Below are positions 42,197-49,318 of a DNA stretch of 64,000 nucleotides, piece by piece. Below the pieces are notes generated by a model. The model was not told where the DNA came from. It made no database searches and worked only from the letters and a program-made list of their open reading frames with translations. The DNA comes from Hamadaea tsunoensis DSM 44101 (lineage in GTDB: Bacteria > Actinomycetota > Actinomycetes > Mycobacteriales > Micromonosporaceae). The stretch lies in contig NZ_AUAX01000001.1 of the NCBI RefSeq assembly GCF_000428945.1, positions 62,001 to 126,000 on the forward strand. Direction: 5' to 3'. A program made the translations under genes and the position numbers. How positions within the stretch are numbered: the stretch's first letter is position 1; each line of letters starts with the position of its first letter.

Positions 42197-42226
42197 CCCG
42201 CTAACCGGCCCCCGCTTGCCGGGGCC

Positions 42227-42305
42227 ATGATCCGGTTTGGATCAGGTTTTCCACCCGAATCTTGGGCCATGATTCGGGTGATTTCCCTGATCCAAACGGG
42301 ATCAG
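42227..42305. repeat. Family A palindromic repeat, copy 3, supplying a stop codon
   Basis: GATC to GATC 75 bp (42229-42303); arms TGATCCGGTTTGGATCAGG and TCCCTGATCCAAACGGGATC. The final GATCA contains the TGA stop (minus strand, 42302-42304) of the next gene. Confidence 0.92.
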
Positions 42306-42625
42306 GGGGCGGCTGCCACCGGCAGGAGGGCGAGGGCCACGAGGAGGGCGGCCCCGGCGGCGGTGCCGGCCAGGAGCCCGATGCCGAAGGCACGCGTACG
42401 CCGGATCAGCGCGAGCACCCCGCCGGCGACCAGCAGGACCGGCGTGCCGAGGACGAGTCCAGCCAGGACCAGGAGCTGGACGCCCATCCGGCGGTCCGCG
42501 CCTGTCCCGTCGGTTCCGGCGACCGCCAGGACGAGGACGCCGGCCGCCATCGCGAGGTGGATGCCGAAGCCCGCCGCCGCGCCGGCCAGGTCAGGGCGCA
42601 GCCGGGCGAGTGTGGGAACGGTCAT
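42302..42625 (-). CDS. Small membrane protein, 107 aa
   Basis: Hypothetical protein with three hydrophobic segments (AAAGFGIHLAMAAGVLVLAV, VQLLVLAGLVLGTPVLLVAG and FGIGLLAGTAAGAALLVALA). ATG 42625 is preceded by GGAGG. It ends VAAAP, with the stop codon provided by the family A repeat, so an insertion may have trimmed the original end. No family recognised. It is divergent from the TetR-type operon. Confidence 0.7.
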   Translation of the reverse strand: MTVPTLARLRPDLAGAAAGFGIHLAMAAGVLVLAVAGTDGTGADRRMGVQLLVLAGLVLGTPVLLVAGGVLALIRRTRAFGIGLLAGTAAGAALLVALALLPVAAAP

Positions 42626-42703
42626 GGCGTCCTCCGATCCGCGGACGGTCCTCTTCGCACGGTAGACGCCCGGCAGCCCGGGATCGCTCCGCGACACACC
42701 TAC

Positions 42704-42752
42704 TTGAGCGAACGCTCAAACATGCCCTATGCTTCGTTGAGCACTCGCTCAA
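42704..42752 (+). promoter_or_regulatory. Two TetR-type operators flanking a -10 element
   Basis: TTGAGCG-AA-CGCTCAA (42704-42719) and TTGAGC-ACTC-GCTCAA (42737-42752), with centres 33 bp apart and TATGCT (42728-42733) between them. The first operator would cover the -35 region, the second the transcription start. They are upstream of an operon whose last gene is a TetR regulator. Confidence 0.8.
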
Positions 42753-42778
42753 ATAATCGCGTACGGCATGGAGGACAC

Positions 42779-43732
42779 ATGTCTGACCAGTGGAAACCCC
42801 CCGCGCAGCCGCAACCCCAGCCGACCGAGCCGGACGAGAAGGACGAGCTCGCCCGGCGTCAGCACGAAGGGGCTCGGACGGTGCTGGCGATCGTGATCCT
42901 GGTGATGGCCGTCATCTCGTTCGCGTGGACGCTCGGCGACCCCGACCGCCGCAACAGCGCGCTGCTGTTCGTCGGGCTGCCGGCGCTCGTGGCGGTCGCC
43001 GTCGTGTTCACGCCGCCGGCGCGCAGCTTCGAGGGCACCGCGTTCAAGGCGGTCAGCGTCGGCCTGCTGATCACCGCGATCTGGCTGCACGAGGGCGCGA
43101 TCTGCGTCCTGATGGCCGCCCCGCTCGTGTACGCGGTGACCGCCGTCGCCGTCGTGATCGCCAAGTACGCGCGCAAGCGGCCGGGCGCGTACGCGATCCT
43201 GCCGATCGTCCTGCTCAGCGGCCTCGAAGGGGTGTCGCCGGGGCTGCGCGCCCAGCCGGTCCAGACGGTGACGGTCGAGCGTACGGTGGCGGCGGACATG
43301 GCGACCGTGACGCGGCTGGTCGAACGTGGACCGCACCCGGTGGCGACGCAGCCGCTGATCCTGCGGGCGCTCGGAATGCCCGCGCCCGCGACGATCTCGG
43401 GGATCAGCATCGCCCCGGGCGCGCAGTGGACGTTCTGCTACCACGGGGATTCGCACGGCCCGGGCGGGCAGCTCGTGGCGGCGGTGAGCGAGTCCGATCC
43501 CGGGCACGGCCATCTCGCCTTCACGTTCGTCGAGGACACCTCGATCACCCACCGCTGGGTGGCCTTCCAGTCCGCGACGCTGGACTGGCACGCCGACGGC
43601 GACCGCACGGCCGTACGCCTGAGCATCACGTTCCGCCGCGGGCTCGACCCGTCGTGGTACTTCGGACCGATCCAGCAGGGCCTGATGCACGAGGGCGGCG
43701 ACTACCTCCTCGACAGCCTGGACCTGCGATGA
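42779..43732 (+). CDS. Membrane protein with SRPBCC-like C-terminal domain
   Basis: 317-aa protein. A Pro/Gln-rich N-terminus (about 1-30) is followed by four hydrophobic segments (about 35-165), then a soluble domain (about 175-317) with an N-terminal strand VTVERTVAADMATVTRLVER and later strands typical of polyketide cyclase/SRPBCC folds, which bind hydrophobic ligands. No direct function is known. ATG 42779 has GGAGG four bases upstream. It ends with a four-base ATGA overlap with the methyltransferase gene, so it is the first gene of a TetR-controlled operon. Confidence 0.78.
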   Translation: MSDQWKPPAQPQPQPTEPDEKDELARRQHEGARTVLAIVILVMAVISFAWTLGDPDRRNSALLFVGLPALVAVAVVFTPPARSFEGTAFKAVSVGLLITAIWLHEGAICVLMAAPLVYAVTAVAVVIAKYARKRPGAYAILPIVLLSGLEGVSPGLRAQPVQTVTVERTVAADMATVTRLVERGPHPVATQPLILRALGMPAPATISGISIAPGAQWTFCYHGDSHGPGGQLVAAVSESDPGHGHLAFTFVEDTSITHRWVAFQSATLDWHADGDRTAVRLSITFRRGLDPSWYFGPIQQGLMHEGGDYLLDSLDLR

Positions 43733-45042
43733 CCCTGGTCCGGTACGCGGTCCTCGCGCTGCCGGCCGGTGTGCTGATCGTCGCCTGGCTCGGCACCGGC
43801 CGGGCGGCGGTCCAACGGGGGCACACCGACCGGCGGCGCGAGGCCGGTGCGCTGCTGCTCGCGTACTGCGCCGCGTTCGTGGGGCTCGCCGGCCTGCACT
43901 GGTTCGCCCAGCGGCTCGGCTGGTGGAGCTACGCCCCGCTCGGCGGCGCGTACGCGGGGCTGCCGGTGGATCTCTGGATCGGCTGGGCCGTCCTGTGGGG
44001 ACCGGTGCCGGTGCTGCTGCGGCGGTGGCTGCGGCCGGCCGTCGCGGTCCTGGTCGCGGGCTGGATCGACGTGCTCGCGATGCCCCGGCTGGCCCCGCTC
44101 GTCCGGCTCGGCGACGGCTGGCTCCTCGGCGAGGCCGCCGGCCTGCTGCTGGTCGCGCTGCCCGCCATCCTGCTCGGGGTCTGGACGGCCGAGCGCCGGC
44201 GGCTCCCCGCACGCGCCACGCTGCAGGTCGCCCTCTTCGCCGGCCTGCTGCTGTGGCTCGTCCCGGACGTCGCCGCCGCCACCGGTCACGCCCACTGGCC
44301 CACGTGGACGCCGTTCACCGGCGGGCTCGCCGCCCAGGCCGCCGCCGTGGTCGCGGCCCCCGCGATCCTCGCCGTCCGCGAATTCGTCACCCGAGGCGGC
44401 GGTACGCCGTTCCCCTGGGACCCGCCCGTCCGCCTCGTCACCACCGGGCCGTACGCGTACGTGGCGAATCCGATGCAGCTCAGCGCGATCGGATTGCTGC
44501 TGTTGGAGGCCGCGGTCCTGCGCAGCTGGGTGCTCGCCGGAGCGGCCGGGTCGGGCGCCCTCTTCTCGATCGCCCTGGCCGGCTTCCACGAGCACGCCGA
44601 CCTCGCCGAACGCCTCGGAGCACCCTGGTACGCGTACCGGAAGGAGGTTCGGGACTGGCGGCCGCGGCGGGTGCCCTATCGGACGGCGCGGGCGACGATC
44701 TATTTCGCCGAGGGGTGCGGGCCGTGCGAGCGGACACGGCAGCTCGTGGCGCGGACCCGGCCGGTGGGCCTGGAGTTCCGCGCAGCGCAACAGTACGACG
44801 GCGGCCTCTGGCGGGTGCGCTACGAGGACGCGGACGGCTACCGGGCCGACGGCGTCGCCGCGGTGGCCCGCGCGCTCGAACACGCGCCGCTGGGCTGGGC
44901 GCTGATCGGCGGCGCGCTCCGGTTGCCGATACTGGACAGGTTCATTCAGCTCGTGCTGGACGCGCTCGGTCTCGGACCGCGTTACGCCGGGCCCGAGACG
45001 GAGGCCGCATGCCCGGCAAGCCCGACACGAAGATCCGCCTGA
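43729..45042 (+). CDS. ICMT-like membrane methyltransferase fused to a thioredoxin-like CGPC domain
   Basis: 437-aa protein. The first about 210 residues are hydrophobic (six or seven TMs). Next comes an isoprenylcysteine methyltransferase/PEMT-like region: TTGPYAYVANPMQLSAIGLL, with two TMs and then FHEHADLAERLGAPWYAYRK, the SAM-binding part of that family. The last about 110 residues contain IYFAEGCGPCERTRQLV, a CxxC thiol-oxidoreductase-like (DCC/thioredoxin) motif. I do not know this combination. It is translationally coupled to the SRPBCC-like gene and overlaps the TetR gene by 34 bp. The lipid or quinone substrate is unknown. Confidence 0.8.
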   Translation: MTLVRYAVLALPAGVLIVAWLGTGRAAVQRGHTDRRREAGALLLAYCAAFVGLAGLHWFAQRLGWWSYAPLGGAYAGLPVDLWIGWAVLWGPVPVLLRRWLRPAVAVLVAGWIDVLAMPRLAPLVRLGDGWLLGEAAGLLLVALPAILLGVWTAERRRLPARATLQVALFAGLLLWLVPDVAAATGHAHWPTWTPFTGGLAAQAAAVVAAPAILAVREFVTRGGGTPFPWDPPVRLVTTGPYAYVANPMQLSAIGLLLLEAAVLRSWVLAGAAGSGALFSIALAGFHEHADLAERLGAPWYAYRKEVRDWRPRRVPYRTARATIYFAEGCGPCERTRQLVARTRPVGLEFRAAQQYDGGLWRVRYEDADGYRADGVAAVARALEHAPLGWALIGGALRLPILDRFIQLVLDALGLGPRYAGPETEAACPASPTRRSA

Positions 45043-45656
45043 TGGACGGCGCCCTGGAGACCGTACGCACGCACGGCATCGCGGCGACGTCGGCCCGCAC
45101 GATCGCGGCCGCCGCCGGGGTCAACCAGGCGCTCATCTTCTACCACTTCGGCAGCATCGACGAACTGCTCACGGCCGCCGCCGAGCGGTCGACGGCCGAA
45201 CGGGTCGCGGCGTACACGGACCGGCTGGCGGCCGTCCGGTCACTGCGCGAACTGCTCGTCGTCGGACGCGAACTGCACGAGGAGGAACGCGCGCTCGGCA
45301 ACGTCAACCTGCTGGCCCAGATGCTGGCCGGCGCCCGCAACAACGAAGTCCTCGCCACAGCCTGCGCCGCGGCCCTGGCGCAGTGGATGGCCCCGATCGA
45401 GTCGACGCTGGCCCGGCTCCTGCAAGGGTCGCCCCTGGAGGAGGTGACCGACGTGGCCGGCCTGGCCCGGGCGGTGTCCGCCTCCTTCATCGGCCTGGAG
45501 ATGTACGACGGCGTGGATCCGGCCGGGGCGGCGTCCGCGTTCACGGCATTGGAGCAGCTCGGGGTCCTGATGGAGATCGTCGACGACCTCGGCCCGGTCG
45601 CGCGGCGGGCGGTACGGGCCCGGATCACGCGTACCGCCCGCCGACGACCCGCCTGA
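45009..45656 (+). CDS. TetR family transcriptional regulator
   Basis: 215-aa regulator with an N-terminal HTH (GALETVRTHGIAATSARTIA, then AAAGVNQALIFYHFGSIDEL) and a helical ligand-binding domain without recognised subtype. It is the last gene of a three-gene operon, overlapping the previous gene by 34 bp. The two TTGAGCG-type palindromes at the head of the operon are the obvious autoregulatory sites. ATG 45009 starts MPGKPDTKIRLMDG, typical for TetR. Confidence 0.93.
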   Translation: MPGKPDTKIRLMDGALETVRTHGIAATSARTIAAAAGVNQALIFYHFGSIDELLTAAAERSTAERVAAYTDRLAAVRSLRELLVVGRELHEEERALGNVNLLAQMLAGARNNEVLATACAAALAQWMAPIESTLARLLQGSPLEEVTDVAGLARAVSASFIGLEMYDGVDPAGAASAFTALEQLGVLMEIVDDLGPVARRAVRARITRTARRRPA

Positions 45657-45765
45657 TCCCCTTCTTGTTCCTGTCGCCGCTCGCCCCCTTGCCTTTGTCG
45701 CCGCTCGCCCCCTTGCCTTTGTCGCGGCTCACCCCTCTTGCCTTTGTCGCGACTGTCCGACTTGC
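45657..45765. repeat. Tandem array of about 27-bp units ending in motif E
   Basis: Three or four units of the type TTGTCGCCGCTCGCCCCCTT, the last running into a full CTTTGTCGCGACTGTCCGA motif (about 45740-45760). It begins right after the TetR stop. Confidence 0.8.
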
Positions 45766-45776
45766 ACCCAAAGCGA

Positions 45777-45852
45777 CCGACGATCTTGCGCGAATGTCTC
45801 GAATTTCGTCCGGAGTACCCGGATTGCCCGGACATTCGCGCAAGATCGTCGC
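45777..45852. repeat. Family B palindromic repeat, copy 4
   Basis: GATC to GATC 66 bp (45782-45847). Its central sequence is almost the same as that of copy 2 (CTCGAATTTCGTCCGGAGT). Confidence 0.92.
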
Positions 45853-45910
45853 TGGGGGTTGATGGGCGTGGCGGGGGCGGCTCGGGTGAGGGGGGGCGGG
45901 TCGGGTCGGG

Positions 45911-45929
45911 CTTTGTCGCGACTGTCCGA
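45911..45929 (+). repeat. 19-bp motif E before alpha array copy 3
   Basis: CTTTGTCGCGACTGTCCGA, exact. A second same-strand copy at 46110-46128 lies on the other side, so the alpha array is bracketed by direct repeats. Confidence 0.9.
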
Positions 45930-45959
45930 CATGGGCACCGGGAGCGCACCCGCCGCCTT

Positions 45960-46061
45960 GATCATGTAACGCTATTCCGGCAGCGGGGACTGGTTGGGCT
46001 TGATCATGTAACGCCATATCGGCAGGAGAGCGCTTTCTTGCCGGAATGGCGTTACATGATC
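45960..46061. repeat. Four-site GATC array, type alpha, copy 3 (three sites)
   Basis: Forward sites at 45960 and 46002 (GATCATGTAACGC body, CGGCA end; 42 bp apart), reverse site 46039-46061; inner span 60 bp with centre AGCGCT. The fourth site, expected to end near 46103, is absent. Site bodies read ATGTAACG instead of the ATACCG of copies 1 and 2, consistently in all three sites. Confidence 0.8.
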
Positions 46062-46109
46062 AAGGAGTTCGACGCGATCATGACGAGCGCATGGCCAGGC
46101 CCACCCGGG

Positions 46110-46128
46110 CTTTGTCGCGACTGTCCGA
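46110..46128 (+). repeat. 19-bp terminal repeat E, left end of module at 46110-46527
   Basis: CTTTGTCGCGACTGTCCGA, with its perfect inverse at 46509-46527; the pair encloses arrays gamma and delta copy 2. Confidence 0.9.
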
Positions 46129-46158
46129 TACGGGGTCGGGCGGGCCGACGCCATCGGT

Positions 46159-46489
46159 GATCGTTCGCGGCGGGGATGTAGTTTTCGGGGCCATCCTCGT
46201 GATCCACAGCGGCCGAGATGTCGCCAAGGGCCGATTTCCCGCATCCGCACCACTTTGGATCTTGACCGAGGATGCGGTTTCTACATCCCGGCGCCGTGGA
46301 TCACGGCCAAGGCGCTCCGCCGTCAGCCGTCGCCCGCGATGCGGGAACGATCTTCCGCCAGGCGAAAAGCGACCACCGACTTCTTGATCATTCACGGCTG
46401 AGGTGCGAAAACGGCCACCTGATGCATGATCGTTTACGCGTCGGGTGTAGCCAGGGGCCGGTCAGCGCGCTCCGGAGCCGTCAACGATC
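46159..46489. repeat. GATC arrays gamma and delta, copy 2
   Basis: Gamma: forward sites at 46159 and 46201 (42 bp), reverse sites ending at 46261 and 46302; inner span 61. Delta: forward sites at 46386 and 46428 (42 bp), one reverse site ending at 46489; inner span 62; the outer reverse site is missing. The non-site sequences also match 34424-34794 in part (GTAGTTTTCGGGGCC; GGAACGATCTTCCGCCAGG). No gene is visible between the TetR stop and the cimA leader (45657-46564). Confidence 0.8.
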
Positions 46490-46508
46490 ACCCCCGCCGA
46501 CTCATGAA

Positions 46509-46527
46509 TCGGACAGTCGCGACAAAG
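46509..46527 (-). repeat. 19-bp terminal repeat E, right end of module at 46110-46527
   Basis: TCGGACAGTCGCGACAAAG. It runs into the small hairpin AAGGCCA-AGCC-TGGCCTT (46525-46542), possibly a terminator. Confidence 0.9.
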
Positions 46528-46564
46528 GCCAAGCCTGGCCTTCGCGATGATCCTGGAAAAGGAC

Positions 46565-46657
46565 ATGGACCGAATCATGGGATGGTGTTTCCATCTGGTG
46601 ACGGCGAGTGGCAGGCTGGTCGTCGTGACTCGGCTTGCCCTCATTATTGGCAGCTAG
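46565..46657 (+). CDS. Candidate leader peptide rich in branched-chain residues, upstream of cimA
   Basis: Short frame, in phase through ATG 46565, ATG 46577, GTG 46598 and GTG 46625, ending at TAG 46655-46657. Whichever start is used, the end contains LALII; the longer forms contain LVVVTRLALII, a run of Leu, Val and Ile. This is the design of attenuator peptides for branched-chain amino acid genes, and the downstream gene makes an isoleucine precursor. No ribosome binding site is strong enough to decide the start. It is followed by a hairpin and then a terminator. Confidence 0.6.
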   Translation: MDRIMGWCFHLVTASGRLVVVTRLALIIGS

Positions 46658-46673
46658 CGCGCCGGATGTGACC

Positions 46674-46736
46674 GGGCGGACCACCGCCCCCGCCGACGCG
46701 CAGACCTCCCGCATTCGCGGGGGGTCTTCTTGTTTT
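46674..46736 (+). promoter_or_regulatory. Attenuator hairpins of cimA
   Basis: GGGCGG-ACCA-CCGCCC (46674-46689) lies 16 bp after the leader stop. Next is a terminator: stem AGACCTCCCGC / GCGGGGGGTCT (46702-46727, one G-U pair), loop ATTC, and a T-rich tail TCTTCTTGTTTT (46725-46736). CCGCCCCCGC between them can pair with GCGGGGGG, giving a possible alternative fold. cimA begins 44 bp after the tail. Confidence 0.75.
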
Positions 46737-46779
46737 CCGGGGGACCATCGACGTGACGCCGCCCAGAAGGAGACCACAG

Positions 46780-48357
46780 ATGCAGGTGTACGACACGACG
46801 CTGCGGGATGGGGCGCAACGGGAGGGGCTGACCTACTCGGTCGCCGACAAGCTGGCCGTCGCCCGGCTGCTCGACGAGTTCGGGGTCGGCTTCATCGAAG
46901 GCGGCTGGCCCGGGGCGATGCCCAAGGACGTGGAGTTCTTCCGAAGAGCCCGCGAGGAGATCGAGTTCCGGCACGCGATCCTGGTCGCGTTCGGGATGAC
47001 CCGCAAGGCGAACACCGCCGTCGAGGACGACGCGCTGGTGAAGGGCCTGATGGACGCGCGTACGCCGGCCGTGGCACTGGTCGCCAAGTCCGACATCCGG
47101 CACGTGCTGAAGGCGCTGCGTACCACGCCCGAGGAGAACCTCGCGATGGTGGCGGAGACGGTCGCGTACTTCGTCGAGAACGGGCGGCGGGTGTTCCTCG
47201 ACTGCGAGCACTTCTTCGACGGCTTCCGGTACGACCCGGACTACACCGCCTCGGTCGTGCGGGCCGGCCTCGACGCGGGTGCCGAGATCGCGGTGATGTG
47301 CGACACGAACGGCGGCATGCTCCCGTCCCGGATCACGGCCGCGGTCGCCGACGTCTGCACGCGGGTCGGCGTCACCCCGGAACGGCTCGGCATCCACACC
47401 CAGAACGACACCGCCTGCGCGGTCGCCAACACGATCGCGGCGGTCGAGGCGGGCGTACGGCACTTCCAGGGGACCGCCAACGGCTACGGCGAGCGCCCCG
47501 GCAACGCGGACCTCTTCGCGTGCGTTGCCAACATCCAATTGAAGCTGGGCATGACCGTCCTACCGGAGGGCTGCCTGGAACAGATGGTGCGCGTCTCGCA
47601 CGCCATCGCCGAGATCGCGAACATCGCCCCGGACACCCACCAGGCGTACGCGGGTCACGCGGCCTTCGCCCACAAGGCGGGACTGCATGCGAGCGCGATC
47701 AAGCACGATCCCGCCCTCTACAACCACATTGATCCGGCGGTCGTCGGCAACGACATGAAGATCCTGGTCACCGAGATGGCCGGCCGGGCCAGCATCGAGC
47801 TCAAGAGCAAGGAGCTCGGTCTGGACCTGGCCGGCCGCCCGGACGTGGCGCAGAAGGTCACCGAGACGATCAAGCAGCGGGAGGCGGCCGGCTGGTCCTA
47901 CGAGGCCGCCGACGCCAGCTTCGAGCTGCTGGTACGCGACGCGCTCGGCGGCCGCGCGGCCCCCTTCACCCTGGAGTCCTACCGGGTGATCGTGGAACAC
48001 CGCGAGGACGGTGCCGTCGTCTCCGAGGCGACGGTGAAGGTACGCGTCAAGGGCGAGCGGGTCATCGCGACGGCCGAGGGCAACGGCCCGGTCAACGCGC
48101 TGGACGAGGCGCTGCGCCAGGCGCTGGCCCGGCACTACCCGCAGCTCGGCGGGCTGGAACTGGCCGACTACAAGGTACGCATCCTCGAAGGGTCGCACGG
48201 CACGGGCGCGATCACCCGGGTGCTCGTCGGCACCACGGACGAGCACGGGGCGGCCTGGACCACGGTCGGCGTCCACGAGAACGTGGTGGAGGCCAGCTGG
48301 CACGCCCTGGTGGACGCGCTCGGCTACGGTCTCGCCCACGCCCGGGCCGCCGCCTGA
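46780..48357 (+). CDS. cimA: Citramalate synthase
   Basis: 525-aa enzyme condensing pyruvate and acetyl-CoA to (R)-citramalate, the entry to the threonine-independent isoleucine route. The N-terminal DRE-TIM barrel starts YDTTLRDGAQREGLTYSV, has DCEHFFDGFRYDP and MCDTNGG, and the metal/His motif IHTQNDTACAVANTIAA. The C-terminal LeuA dimer/regulatory domain (about 390-510) includes VSEATVKVRVKGERVIATAE, expected to bind isoleucine for feedback. The pattern fits the actinobacterial/Geobacter CimA type better than LeuA. ATG 46780 has GAAGGAGA upstream. The leader region indicates attenuation. Confidence 0.93.
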   Translation: MQVYDTTLRDGAQREGLTYSVADKLAVARLLDEFGVGFIEGGWPGAMPKDVEFFRRAREEIEFRHAILVAFGMTRKANTAVEDDALVKGLMDARTPAVALVAKSDIRHVLKALRTTPEENLAMVAETVAYFVENGRRVFLDCEHFFDGFRYDPDYTASVVRAGLDAGAEIAVMCDTNGGMLPSRITAAVADVCTRVGVTPERLGIHTQNDTACAVANTIAAVEAGVRHFQGTANGYGERPGNADLFACVANIQLKLGMTVLPEGCLEQMVRVSHAIAEIANIAPDTHQAYAGHAAFAHKAGLHASAIKHDPALYNHIDPAVVGNDMKILVTEMAGRASIELKSKELGLDLAGRPDVAQKVTETIKQREAAGWSYEAADASFELLVRDALGGRAAPFTLESYRVIVEHREDGAVVSEATVKVRVKGERVIATAEGNGPVNALDEALRQALARHYPQLGGLELADYKVRILEGSHGTGAITRVLVGTTDEHGAAWTTVGVHENVVEASWHALVDALGYGLAHARAAA

Positions 48358-48568
48358 TCCTCGCAGGAACTGCAGGGAGATATTCGAAGAGAGCCTGGAC
48401 GACGGCCCGTCCTCAGCGGACACTGAGGTTTCTCCTAGGTGTGGCGGCGGCACGGCTCCGGCCGCGCCGCCGCCATGGGAGACCGCCGCGCGGGCCGGCC
48501 TCGGGCATTATTCGGGACGGTTCCCGGGTGGCCACGCGATGTCGTACGCGCTGGGTAGCCTGGGTCGC

Positions 48569-49312
48569 GTGACGATCCCGTCGACGCCCTTCGTGCCGTT
48601 CGCCGCGGTGTTCAACTTCCGCGCGGTGAGCGGGTTCACCAGCCGCTACGGCGGCACCCTGCGCCCCGGCCTGCTCTACCGGTCCGACACCCTGTCCCGC
48701 CTCGGCGACCCCGACCGCCCGGCGTACGAGCCGCTCGGCGTGCGTACGGTGATCGACCTGCGGCGGCCCGAAGAGGTGAGCGTGGGCGGCCGGGCCCCGG
48801 AATGGGCGGCGCCGGCGTACTTCCACCGGCATCTGCGCCACCCGTACTGGCGGCACGAGGACTACACCGAGCGGATCGGGGTCGCCCGCTACCTGGCCGA
48901 CCGCTACGGCGAGCTGGCCCGGTCCGGCGCGGCCGACATCGCGGGCGTCGTCGAACTCGTCGCCGACCCCGAGACCGGCCCGGTCGCGGTCCACTGTGTG
49001 GCCGGCAAGGACCGCACGGGCACGGTCGTCGCGTTCGTCCTGGACCTGCTGGGCGTCGACGAGGACGAGATCGCCCACGAGTACGCGTTGACCGAGCTGA
49101 CCGAGAACGCCTTCGCCACCTGGGCTCGGACGAACATTCCGGGGTTCGCCGCGAAGGCGCCGGTCCCCTACTACGTGTCCACGCCGCCCGAGGCGATGGC
49201 GACGGCGCTGCGGGAGATCCGGGCCGAGTTCGGCTCGGTGGAGAAGCTGCTCACCGGGGCGGGCCTGGCCGCGGGCACGACCGACCGGCTGCGCGCGAAG
49301 TTCCTCGCCTAG
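48569..49312 (+). CDS. Tyrosine-protein phosphatase (Y_phosphatase3 family)
   Basis: 247-aa PTP/DSP-like phosphatase. The P-loop HCVAGKDRTG gives nucleophile Cys143 and Arg149. The N-terminal part FNFRAVSGFTSRYGGTLRPG and LYRSDTLSRL is typical of the MptpB/IphP-like family, which can act on phosphotyrosine, phosphoserine and phosphoinositides. GTG 48569 is preceded by TAGCCT eight bases upstream, so the transcript may be leaderless; the frame before it is not family-like. Confidence 0.92.
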   Translation: MTIPSTPFVPFAAVFNFRAVSGFTSRYGGTLRPGLLYRSDTLSRLGDPDRPAYEPLGVRTVIDLRRPEEVSVGGRAPEWAAPAYFHRHLRHPYWRHEDYTERIGVARYLADRYGELARSGAADIAGVVELVADPETGPVAVHCVAGKDRTGTVVAFVLDLLGVDEDEIAHEYALTELTENAFATWARTNIPGFAAKAPVPYYVSTPPEAMATALREIRAEFGSVEKLLTGAGLAAGTTDRLRAKFLA

Positions 49313-49318
49313 GCGCCC

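Noticed and set aside
46780-48357. 2-isopropylmalate synthase (leuA) assignment
   Set aside because: The N-terminal motif, length and C-terminal pattern fit citramalate synthase better; the Ile-rich leader also agrees with the isoleucine route.
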